This document shows, piece after piece, positions 23,290-35,300 of a stretch of 64,000 bases of DNA; positions within the stretch are counted from its first letter, which is position 1; each line of letters begins with the position of its first letter. The notes beneath the pieces were generated by a model. It had not been told where the DNA came from and searched no databases. It saw only the letters and a list, made by a program, of their open reading frames with translations. The DNA lies in the NCBI GenBank assembly GCA_003117195.1, contig BDSI01000076.1:372001-436000 (forward strand), in the 5' to 3' direction. Source of the DNA: Eudorina sp. 2006-703-Eu-15 (Eukaryota; Chlorophyta; Chlorophyceae; Chlamydomonadales; Volvocaceae). A program made the position numbers and the translations under genes.

Positions 23290-26200
23290 CCGCGACGGTG
23301 GCTGCCCTGCCCGGCAGCAGCACGCAAGTATGTACTGGCACCGTGCATGCCGTACTGTTCGTCCACGCCAGCCTCGTCACGCCCGGGGACTGCTGCTCTT
23401 TGGCGGTCCATCCGCCTCCGCGCTCAGCTGGTCCTTGCATGCTCCGATACAGTCCAGGAACGAGCATCATCATCGGGGGAGGGGGGGCTGGACACCGCCG
23501 TGTGTCGGGCCGGCTTGGGGGGCTGGGTGGGTGGGGGAGACGGGGCAGTGGCCGCTGCTATGTGAGTGTTTGGGGTGGCGTTTGGGAAGGCAGGGCCGGC
23601 CGCGCCGCACCACGTGTCGTCGTGTCCCCGGAAGGCCCGGGGGTTCGGACACCAACGGCTAACGGCCAACGGTCTGGTAGCTCGGTACCTGCTGATGCGG
23701 GTGTGCGTGCCTGCACCAAACCGTACGTCTGATTAACTGCTGCGAGGGTCGAATGCTCTTTCGGCTCGTCCAGCCACGAGCGAGAAACTGCGGCTGTCCG
23801 TCCCGTCCCGGCCCGGCCTGGACGAGGACGAGAAGCGCCTTTGAAGGCTGCGTTTCGGGCTCCAAAACCGAAACCTAAGCAGGGGAGGGGGACCGGAGCC
23901 GCCGCGACCGCATGTGACGGACTGCGCCCATTGCTGTAGTCTAAAGGGTACCGCAACTGCGTGATCTGTCTGTCTGTCTCTCTGTCTGTCTGTCCGGGGT
24001 GACAGGGCGGAGGGTGTTGGCGGCTGCTGAGGTCGGGGACAGCACTAGGTGTGCTGCCCGAAGGGGGGGGCCGTGGGCCGGTTGTGTGTGGAGGGAGTGA
24101 AGGGGCTGGCAATGTGCAGTGGACGGGGTGGGGGCGGTGTAGACGCAGGTAGCCGGGCCGTCATCAACCGAATCGAAGGATGGAGGCCAGGAGGAGGAGG
24201 AGGAGGAGGAGGAGGGGGAGGGGGCGGCGTCCTACTTGTCAGTCCATGGCTCCGGCGGCAGGGGGGCCCGGCACGAGCGTGGGTTGGGCGGAAGACGGTA
24301 GGGCCGGGAGGTGGGTGTGAGGTGGGTGGGACGCATCGGGCAGCACGTGGGCGTTCTGAGGCGGCGCGTGCGAGGGCTGGCCGGACACACCACGTTTCGG
24401 TGCTTGTCCCCACGGCCCAACCCGACAGTACTGCGGTCAGGAGGGCGCGGCGCCGGAGGGGGCCAGCCTCAGCGCCCGCCCTCGGGGCTCGGGCAGGTTG
24501 GTTGTTGTTTGGGGGGAGGGAAAGGGGACAGCCGCCTGCCCTTCCCCCGTCCGCAACGGCATGCGGGTCTTGATCGGCGGGCAGGGCAGGAGGGCCGTGT
24601 CATCATGCATCGGGCACGGAGGTGCCCAGCGGTTGCTCACATGCATCAAGTACGCGGTTGTGTCGCTGCCTTAAATCGACACTGCTTAACCGCTTAAAGG
24701 CGCGAATGAATACACGCAGTAACAAGAAATGGATCAGGTTCTCCCGGACCGCATGTACACGTACCATGACCCCGTCATCCGCACCAGCCAACCTGACCCC
24801 AACCCAGACCAGCCGCCGTCAGACGGTAGCCCCCGAAAGCGCTGAACGACGGCCCCTACCACCCACCCAACCCCACCCCGCGTGTCGCGCCGCCCGCCAG
24901 ACCGACCGGCCCTATCGGCTCTCCACTCGCCAGCCTTCCCCTAACCTGGTAAACCCGGATCTGAGATGTCAGTCCGGGTCTACCCCTCTCAGCGGGCGTG
25001 TAGGCAGGACATCACAGCCCTAGGCCGCTAGGGTCCGTGTAGCCTTGGGCGTTCTGGTCCGGTTCCGTACAGGCGGCAAGAGGGAGGGGCATCACCTCTC
25101 CGCCCCCAGACGGCCTTATTACGGGGCACAGCCGGTGACAGCGGCCACAAGGGTACGGCACCGGTCCGGTGCGGTTCGGCACAGCGAGCCATGAGGTATC
25201 TAGGAGCCGACGACGGCGATGAACAGATGACAGTGCGCCCCCGGAGTGGCGCTTCACATCTTCGCTCCGCACACACACTCTAAGACGACGGCAGCGCCCG
25301 CACAGCCCGCGACGTCTAGAGCAGCAGACAGTCAGAAGGAATAGGATAGGTCGGTCCGAACCGGCGCCCCCATCCGCTCCCCGCGCAGCCGCGCTCTCGC
25401 CCAGCTGCAGGAGAGGAGCGGGGTAACGGCCCCGCCCCTCGCCCCCCCCCCTCACCCCGAGAGCTGCAGCTGCACCCCCGTCGCCGATCAACGCCATGTC
25501 GGAATGGGACGGGGGGAAGCAGCTTCCTGCCTCAGCGGTCGGGTGGGTGGGGAGAAAGGCGCAGCGGCCGCAGTCTGCGCGCTCTCCGCACCCCAACTGC
25601 GGAGCAGGTCAACCTCCAAAAGCCCAACAACGACAGGCCGGGTCGTGCCGGGTCGGGTCAGGTCGTCAGGTTCCGGTCCCTCCCCGCCTTGCGCCACCAC
25701 CACCCGCCGTTCTAATCGCGCGCCGGCCGTCACCGGTGGCCCGCCGGCAACTTGCTCGCCCCGGCAGCCACCGGCCCCCGCCCGGGCGGCAACAGCATGG
25801 CGGCCCCCCTAGGCCACCCCTTCACCACCGAACCTCATCGCACCACACCACACCACACCGCATCAACTATCCATCAGCATCACCGATGCGAGTCATATGG
25901 CAGTCGGAAAGGCAAGGCAGCACACCACACCGGGTGTCCTGTCACGTCCTGGCTGTCCGATTCCCAATCGTCACCTCGTTCGCTCCCCCCGGGGGCGGGG
26001 ACGGGGGCGGGGGTGGCCATCACCGGGAGGGGGGGAGCGCTTTGATGCGGGGGCCGACATGCTACGCGCCGCGCGCGCACCCGCTTCTTTATTTCCCAAC
26101 CTCCGGCTCCCTCCCATCCCTCCCCCCCGCGCCCTCTCCAGCGCCGCCTCTCCGCCGCTCCCACCCCTCCGCTTCTCGGCCACCCGTTACCGCCACTCCC

Positions 26201-26345
26201 CAGCACCACGTTTGTGTATGAAACGAACGCCCGTTGGCCCCTACACAAGTACCCAAGAGCTGGCTGCTCCACTACGGCTGCGTGGAAGGTGCGCCAAGGG
26301 CCGCCGCGCCCTTCCTTTCCTCTCTTTCTTTCTTCCTTCCAAACC
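23290..26345. other. Convergent intergenic region, no supported gene
   Basis: Three kilobases between the stop codons of the sorting nexin and the membrane-protein genes. Several open frames exist on both strands, but they are Pro/Arg/Gly-rich, overlap each other and show no domain. I also found no chain of exons with matching phases. It contains a (GAG)n run near 24190-24230, C/G-rich low-complexity sequence and CTGT repeats near 23965. Part must be 3' UTR of both genes, but I found no TGTAA signal on either strand. Confidence 0.45.
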
Positions 26346-29300
26346 TCAGCGCGGCAGATCCCCCGACCCGACCGACCAGCTCGGCAACGACCCCGACAAG
26401 CTGCGCCCGCGGCTCAGCTGCCGCGCCGCGCCGCCGCCGGCGCCCCGCGGGCTGACCAGAGTACTGCCGTACAACCTCTGGCTGCGGATGATCAGCGCCG
26501 CCGCGATGCCGAAGGCCGCCAGCAGGACCAACAGGATGGAGACCGCGAACCAGGTTCCGGCGCCGGCCGGGCTGTGCCGCACGTCGCAGCAGGCCACCAC
26601 CTCGACCCCGTGCTGCAGGTCGCGATCCGCAGAGGCCGCGAACAAGTCCACCGCGGCGTTGAAGGGCGACAGCTCGTCCTCCAGCTCCGCCCAGTTGCGA
26701 CTGGTGGGGGCGGTGGGGGACGAGGGTAGGGCGGGCTGTTCGGTGGAGATGTCGGTGCGGGTTTGTCTCAAAGGGTGTCAGGAGCCGCGCCGATGCGGGG
26801 CCATAGTGGGGCTATTCCAGGGGCTGGAAAAAGCGCGACATGATCAAGTGTGGAACGAAGGGCGCGATATCGGTCAACCAGCTGGGATCGAAGGGCTCGG
26901 AAAACCCCGGGGAGGTCGGGAGCTGGGGCGAAGAAAGCAAGGGCCATACAAGACAGGGGTGCGGGGGGCCGACGCGCTCGGACCCAACCCCGGGACTCGG
27001 AGGGGTACATAGGAGGGCACCGTACTCCATCCGCCTCTCGCAATACGCGGCCACGGAACGGAGCCTCCCGCCCGCGCCCCGCGCCCCTCGTCCCCGAAAC
27101 GGAACGGAGCGCGTCCCCGGAGCGCAGGATGTACGGACGGGTGGACGGGTGCATGGATGGGTCGGTGGGTGCGGGGAGTCAGCCCACTCACTTGAACATG
27201 AGGTAGCTGATCTGCTCCAGCTGGCTGCCGATGGAGTCCAGGGAGCTCTGCAGTGGGCGGGCGGGCGGGCGGGGCGGAGTCAGGGATCTAGAGTTGTGTC
27301 GGGTGGGTTTAGGGTTGTGTGCTTGTGTCGGGTCGGGTTGATTGACGGTTAATTTGGTTTGGTCTGGGTGGGCCGGAGCGGCACGCGGCCCACGCGACCG
27401 GATCCCACCGGAGGACCTCTGAGAGCTGCGGCAACGACATGCGCGTCACAGACATGACTGGCCGCCACACGGGCGCATGTCATGTGCGCATACGCCCCGA
27501 GGTGGCCCGGCGATATGCCAGAGGCCAGCGCGTCACCGCGAACGAAGGTGCTGAGAGGAACCGCATCGCCAGCATCCCCCCCCCATCATCGCCGCCCCCA
27601 GCTACCCTACCCTCCCTCCCCCGGGCTACCCCCTCCCCCCCTTCATCCCCCTCCCTCCCGCGGGCGGACGGAACAGGCAGGGAGGGCCACGCGGCCCCCA
27701 GTCGCCCCACCTGCAGCCTGGTGTTTTTCCGCTTTATCCCCCTTCATCCCCCGGGGAAAAGGGACTCCAGGGCAGGGTGGCTATCTAAAGATATAAATAT
27801 CTATTCGGCCGAAAAACTTCTGAAATTTTAGATACTTTTGGCCTGCCAAAACATGGTGTTTAAGATACTTTGACCCGAGTGGGACATGATATCTTCCCGT
27901 TGACATTTACTCGGACGCGTGATGGGGTCCCCGATATCTCCCACCCGGGGTCGGTTCTCGTCGTCTGCAGTCATCTATGGCTAGGTGATGTACTTATGGG
28001 TTCGGATCGTGGAAATTCTCCATCAATGTTGCGCCCTGTCCGCTGCCCTCTGTAGATACTTCGGGCCGTTTCCAGTTAGAAATATCTCCCCATAGACAGA
28101 TACTTTCAGCGTTTCGAAGCCAGGTGTATCTCTGGCCGTAGATACTCCCAAAAATAAGATAGCCACCCTGCTCCAGGGGGGAAGAGAGCCCCGGTCGCCC
28201 TACCTGCAGCCTGGCCGCCACATCCGGTGAGAGCGCCTGCTGATCCAGCAGCAGATCCGCCCGGTTGGACTGCACCGCCTCCGTCATCTGACGACTGGCC
28301 TCCCGCGCGCGCGCCGCTGCCTCCTCCTCAGATAGCAGAATTGGATGGTCGTACATGTTGGGGTCGTACTCCTCAACTGCGACGTCGTACGGGTGCTGCC
28401 CGTCGCCGCCGCCGTGGTGCGCGCCCGCTCCGCGGTCTGTATGGAAGCCGTGGCCCTCCACGTCGTCGGGGTGGTGGTGCTGGCGGCCGGAGCCGCCGCC
28501 GCCGCCGCCGCCGCCGTCGGAGTTCTGGGGTTTGTGGGGTGGCTGCGTCTTTCCGGCGGCGGCGGCGGCCTTCTTGGTGGAGGGGCCGGTGGCGCCGGTT
28601 GTGAGGCTCATGAGGTGGCGCATGAAGGCCTTGGCGCCGCCGGCGGAGTCGTTCTGGTAGCGGACGTGCAGCCTAAGAGGTCCAGCGAGGGAGGTGTGTG
28701 CGTGTGTGTGTGTGTGTGTAAGTGTGTGCGGGAAATTGGTGGACGTACTCGAACAGGGATGGTCCCGGGCGGTGAGATTAATAGGGGAGAACGGGTTTGT
28801 GCCGAGAACGTGCGCGAGAGTGAAGGGCAGGGCGCGAGGGGCTGGAGAGCTCTCGCGTGACAAGCACACCGGCCAGGAGTGATAAGGCCCAAGAGACTGC
28901 CGAGGCGGGGTCAAGGCGCTGCGTCAAGGGTGAATGTATACAGTGCAGCACGGCACGGTACGGCACAGCACAGCAGGGCATCGTACTTGGCGAGGTCGTC
29001 CAGGAGGTGGTGATGTGGCATCTTGTAGTACAGAGGCGCCGGCGCATGGTCGCCGTACAACGCAGGCGCCGGCTCGTCCACAAAGTTCTTCTTGTGCAGG
29101 TAGGCGAAGGGACCCTGAGGGTGTGTGTTAGCAAGGAGAAAAGCTGAGCCGCGAACAAACAGAACCGTGTCCAGCAATGCAACCGACGACTGAGACCGAG
29201 ACCAGAGTTACCAATATGCCAGGGCGAAGTATGTCGACCATAAGTAGTCCCAAGGTGGTGTAGTCCGTGATGCTGTAGCGCCCCGTATGAGGGTGTGTGT

Positions 29301-32300
29301 ATGTGTGTACAAGATGACTGTGTCTATATATGTGTGTGTATAGGCGACATGACATGGTTCCGGAGCATGTAGGGGTGCAGCGGTGCCTGACCTCCCAATC
29401 AGCGCACTGCAGACCAGAGCCAATCACGCAGCTTCCGAGAACAACACACACACGCACACACTTTTCATCGCGGTGGTAGCGCGGTGGCCTTGTTCACCGC
29501 CACTACATACGGTGGGTTTGTTCATGCGGGTTATAGGTTCAAGTATATCAGCATCTGGGCTGGGCGGGCTATTTTTCTAAACACTAATTCCAAACCCTCC
29601 TTCCCCCCTCCCTCCGTTCTCCCTCTCCCTCCCTCCCTCCCCCTCCGCACCTGGAGGTGCTTCACAATAAAGTCGTCAATCTTGTTGAGTGTGGCAATCA
29701 GCTTCCGCAGCGGTCGCTCGATGCGCGCCACCAACAGGTTGCGGCGGGCGGTGGCCGCGAACACGGAGCTGGGGGGGGAGAGCGGAGGGAGGAGGGGTGT
29801 GAGGGGTGTGTTGGGAAGAAACTCGGGAAAGGCGAGGAGAGTGAGGGAGGTGGTCGGTATGCGGGTGGGTGGGTGGGTGGGTGAGGGGAGATACTGGCAG
29901 ATACTGGAGAGGATAGTGGAGAGGGCCGGGAGGAAAGCGGCCACGTTGGGGGACTGTGGACGTGCGTGCCCCCGGGCGGGACCTGGCCTGGCTGGGGGGC
30001 CCAGGAAGGCGGAAGCTCTCCATCACGTTCCACATACCCACCCCACCCCACCCGCCACCCAACCTGTGCCTCCAGGGCGCCTGGCCCTCGCCGGTGGTCG
30101 AACCCAGCTCCCCCGCAAGACCTACCCTATACAGCCGCTCCCCCCACACCCTATACAGCCCCCTCTGATGTCCGCAAAGGCAGCGAACTGGCCCCCGGGC
30201 ATCCCACCTTCGTCCCTTGCTCTTGCCGCACCGCAGCCTCAAAACGCGTACATGTCTACCAAATTCCTATTACCTCCCCTCCCTGCCTTCGCCCCGCCCA
30301 GGTCGACCCCCCCCCCACCCCTCCCCCCCTCCCCCACCTGAGCGCCGTGTAGTTGGAGTACGGCCCCCAGGGCACCGCCCCCACCGACCAGCGCCAGTCC
30401 TCCACCACTGCGCGCTCCGCCCGGCAGTAGCGCTGGTGCGGGGGCACGATGCCGCCCAGCGCCGTGGCCAGGCCCGCGATGATGGTGCGGGTGGGCGCCT
30501 CGTCCGCGTCCAACATCAAGTGGTGGCTCTCTGCCATGTGGCCGCTGTACACCCGCCCGCGCTGGTAGTCGTCCGCGTGGGGCTGGGGCGGGGCGGGGCG
30601 GGGGGAACCGATGAGGGGTGGCGAGGGGATGAGGGGAGGCGAGGCCGGACAGGGTTGGGCAGGGTCGCCGGGTGCGAGGCCGAGAGCGCCTGGCTGGCTG
30701 GCTTCCTTTCTTGCCCCCTTGCCCCACTACCAGGAAACCCCGGAGAGGAGACGCGACAACCGGGCGCCTCCACGCACCGCGCAGATGCCCCGGGCGGCCC
30801 CCCTCCTCCCCTCCGACAGGGCGGGGCTCAACATAGCAGGGTCGGCGGCTGTCCCCAGCCCACCCCCGGTACCCCGCCCCCCCCACATGCGGCCCCTTGC
30901 TGCTGGACACCGTGAGAGGGGCCCCCCAGCCCACCCCGTGTACCCCCCCTTCCTTCCAACCCCCTCACGTTGCCCAGCAGCTGCAGCACCGCCACCACAT
31001 CGGACGCCGCCGCCACCAGCTGGCTGTTATCGAACATGAGGTGCTCCGGCCCCCGCTCCAGGGAGAACACGAACACGGGGAGGACCTGGAGGGAGGGATG
31101 GGATGGGTGGGTGGGGTGGTTTGTAGGGGTTAGGGGACGGCTGCTTGCCACCGTTGAACGCTCCCAATCGCAATCATCCCCCTTTCCTGCCCTTGCCCGT
31201 CATCAGGTTCCCTTACCCCTCTCCCCCTCCCCTCTCCCCCTCCCCCCCGTGCCCTTCCCTCACCCCCCTCTCCTCCTCCCCTCTCCCTCCTTCCCCTCCC
31301 CTCTCCCTTCTTCCCCTCCCCTCTCCCTCCTTCCCCCGCTCCCCCTCCCTAGCACCTTGGTCTCCCGCTTGCGGCGATGCAGGAACTCCTCCGCGTCCTC
31401 CGCGTAGACCACCCTGTCCTGGTAATCCTCCCCCACGTGGTCCACCAGACCGCCCATCAGGTCGTCATCCGCCGCCGCCAGCCGCAGCTCCCTCAGCAGC
31501 GTGGTGGAGTCCAGGGAGGTGACCTGAGAGCGGTGGAGGCCCACATCGGGGGGCTGGGACAGCACCGCGTTGGACCTGGTGCGGGGGGGGAGGGGAGGGG
31601 AGGGGAAGGAGGGAGAGGGGAGGGGGCAGAGGAGAGGCAGGGGAGGGGACGGGGAGGGGCGTAGGACGTGGGCTAAAAACGAGGGTGAGACCAGTACTAG
31701 TCACCTCGGATGGTTCGGGCGGGTCATCTGGCTACCCAACCCAGATACCTCCCCCCGCCCCCCCCGGGAGCTGTACCCGGCAGGGGAAGGGGCCGGGTGA
31801 ACCCGGTGCTTGGCGGTGCGCTGAGCGGCGTCCAGATGGACGATTCAAAGTGCACATACCCTCCCGCAGAGCGCGCACAGCTCCGGACCCCTCGCTTCCA
31901 GTCCAGTCTCCACCGCAGATGCACAACACCGCCCTCCCAGCCTATAAGTCTACCAGTTCCCTCCACGCTCCCTCCCTCCACCCACCTCCTCCATTACATC
32001 CCTTATCCCCTCCCTCCATCTGCCCTCCTCGCTCCCGCCCCCCGGGGCCCTCACTTCCCCCTCCACGCTCCACCCCCGCCCCTCCCGCCCCCTCCCCGCT
32101 CCGCACCTCGAGTGCCTCGCCTTGACCAGCGCGCTGGCCAGCAGCTTGTGGTGGTGCAGCATGTGCCGGGACACCGACACCGACCCCGAGATGTCCGGAG
32201 GCAGCATCTCGTCCAGCGCCAGCTGCACCATGTCCACATCCACCCACTTGAGACCGTCCGCCTCGTGCTCCAGCTCCCGAAGGTGGTCCTGGATGGGGGG

Positions 32301-35300
32301 CCGGAGAGCCGGGGAGGGTGTGTGTGTGGAGGGTGGAGGGAGAGGGGTGGGGGGTGGTTTTCGAATGAGGGGCAGCGAGAGAGGTAACGAGACAGACTGC
32401 TGTATCGTGTCATGTTTGTGCACTAATGTCTTTCATTTCAATTGCTGCTAAGGTACGGTAAGCTAAGCTGAGAGGGTATCTAGGACATCCTCTGGATGGT
32501 GTCTAGGCTCTCCCAGATACCCCCTCCCCCTCTTCCCCCCACCCCCCCCCCTTCCCCCCTCCCAACCCCCCTCCCCACCTGGAACACCATGATGGGCACA
32601 ATGACCCGCTTGGGCCCGTCCGCATAGTTGGTGCCCCCCAGCCCCTCCGCCGCCGCCATCAGGACGTCCGAGGCGAACAGGTGCCGGGTGGCGGCGGCCA
32701 CAGTGGAGGCCAGCTGGCCGGCAAACACCGCCGTCTGCCCGCGGGCGGCCTCCACCAGCAGGTGCTCGCGGAGGGTGCCGGGCTGGACACGAAGCGGGGA
32801 GGGCAATGGGGGGGGGAGGACAAGGGGAGAGAAGGGATATAGGACAATGGCAGACACCTATTAACCCAGCGCACGGAGAACCGACAGGGGGGTATGGGAA
32901 ATTGGTAAACATATTCAAACTGCGCTGCTGGAGAGAGGGGGGGACGAGCGCGCGGAAGGCCGGACGGGCGGACAGGGTTACAAGGCCTGGGCAAGAAAAG
33001 GCAGGCAGGTCGAAGAGTGTAGACACGGGCCGGTTGGTACCCATGCCGGCTGAGATGGGGGATGGGCTAACCCTGTCGCACGGGCTGTGTGTTTTAATTG
33101 GACACCAAGCCAGGACGACCCCCCTCCCCCCTGGGTCGTAGGTGGCGGTCGGGTACAGGCTCTGCAAGGGCCGCCGACGCCCGCTTCCCCCTTCGGCACC
33201 CCGAGGCCACGTACTGCCCTGTGCCTCGAGCCGAAATACACAACACACACGCGGCTCAGTTATCTTTTACACACACACACACACACACGCGCGGGTTGCA
33301 CTTCTAAACACACGTGCGCGCGCGGGTGCCCCACGGGTCGGTCCTTCACCGTCACTCACCTGGGGGTTGGCCTCCAGCTCGCGAGTCATGCGCAGGAACA
33401 TGGGCTGCGGGGCGGGGAGGGCGGGGGTGCGGAGGGGGTGTGGACGGAGCGGGGAACGGCGTCAGGGCGCGTCGTGCTACCTAGGGTTGCGGACACAGGG
33501 CCACCGAACGCACCGATTGCACCCTGGTGGTACCGTCCCGTGGGCCGCAGGCAGTGGGGAACAGCGACGGACGCAGAGGCCCCGACCCCGCCCCCCGTCC
33601 CCCGCCGCACCATGAGTCGCGGCATGGCCGTGGGCGTCACCGCGCCCGACGGCGACGCCAGCGGGCCGTACGACACGGGTCCGGCACTGATGTCCACTAC
33701 CACAAAGTTGTACTGCCCCACAAAGGCCGCCCCGCCGCCTCTGTGGCTGTAGCGGTAGCGGTACAGGAAGCCCGCCTCCTGCTCCACAACGTGCGCCGAA
33801 GACATGTAGCCCCTGGGGGTGCGGGTGGGTCGGACGTTGGGCGCATGCACGTGTTACACAAGGGGGGAAAACTCGCACCTGCCGGATGTCAACCAGCAGG
33901 ACAGAGGAGGACCAGCGGGCTGATTCGGTAAATGTCCTCGGCGAACCATCTCTATCTCGAGGTGCTAAGTCCAGGGGAGGCGCAGCTGTCCCTTTCAAGG
34001 GTGGAGGCGCCCCTACACCTGCCGGTAGGGACCGGCGCCTGGAGGCCGTCAGCGGCCTCTGGGCGGCACGCAGGCGGACCGCACGTCGTCACTGGTCCGC
34101 GCCGGGAGGTGACGACCCCGCCCCCCCCCCCGCGAATGCGGCCCCGCCCCGGCCCCCGGCCATCCGACCCTACTCCAGCACCCGCCGGAGCTCCCGAGCC
34201 CAACGTCCCGCCGCCAAGCCCCCAATCCCCAGGCCCGCCCAACCGGACCCCAATAATCATACCCCCAGCCCCTACCCCCATCGTGACCCAAAACCCTAAC
34301 TCCCATCCCCCCTGGACCCCAAACCATCAACACCCCCCGACCCCTATCCCCTGGCCCCCTCCCTCTCCCTCCGGGGGACCCACTTCTGCCACGACCCCAG
34401 GAAGTCCACCTCCGCCGCCCGCTGCTCGTGCTCCACCACCGCGGGTTGAGGTGGTGCTCGGGTGGCCGTGGGCGGCGGGGGCAGCTTGGACTTCATGCGC
34501 AGCTTGGAGGGGTTCAGGATCACGATCTGGCTGTGCTGCCGCCGGTTCACCTCGGGCTCCTTGCCGCCATAGGCCTGGGGGAGGTGGGGGATAGGAAATT
34601 GGGGGGTGGGAGGGAAGGAGGAGGGGGTGAGGGTAAAGACAAAAGGGGGCGAAGGGGGGTAGAGGAAAGGGTACACGTCCATCCCTGCATCGGCGGCTTT
34701 GGTTTCAGTCACGGTCTTTTGCGGTTTCGCTGTCCTGCTGTGAGGGGCCTGACAACCAGGTCGGAGGCCCTGAGAAAAGAGCCAACCGCAGCAGCAGCCA
34801 GACGGGCCGCGGTGAAAGGGACCCGCGGAGGGCAGAGGGCGAGCTGGTGCCACGCACGAGCAGGGAGACGTGCTCCTCCGAGGACTCAGCCGAGGACCTG
34901 CCCCGCCACCCATTGGGCTCACAGCGCCGTCCACCCAACCGCCCGCCCACCCATTCCTGGGCCCCACCCCGGTCTCCCTTCCGCCCCGACCCCGCACCGC
35001 CCTTCGACATCCACCCCGGCGATCCCCCACGGCCCCGCCTCAGGATCCCCCCTCCCTCCCTTCCTCCCCCTCTCCCTAGCCCCCCTCCCTCCCTAACCCC
35101 TTCCCCCCCGCACCTCATCCAGGATCTCCCACACGGTCGCCTCAATCTCCCCGTTGGCCTCCACCTCGTACACCTGAACCTCCCGGCTGCCGTCCGGCCA
35201 GTCCTGGAAAGCGGGCGTAAGTGTTTTTGTGTGTTTAATGAGAAGCCCACCCATAACCGTGTGTGTTTAGAATTGCAACCGTGTGTGTATTTTTGTGTTT

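Noticed and set aside
24049..25596. Several 100-190-codon open frames on both strands in the 23.3-26.3 kb interval
   Set aside because: Mutually overlapping, Gly/Pro/Arg-rich frames expected from GC-rich sequence; no motif and no phase-consistent exon chain.
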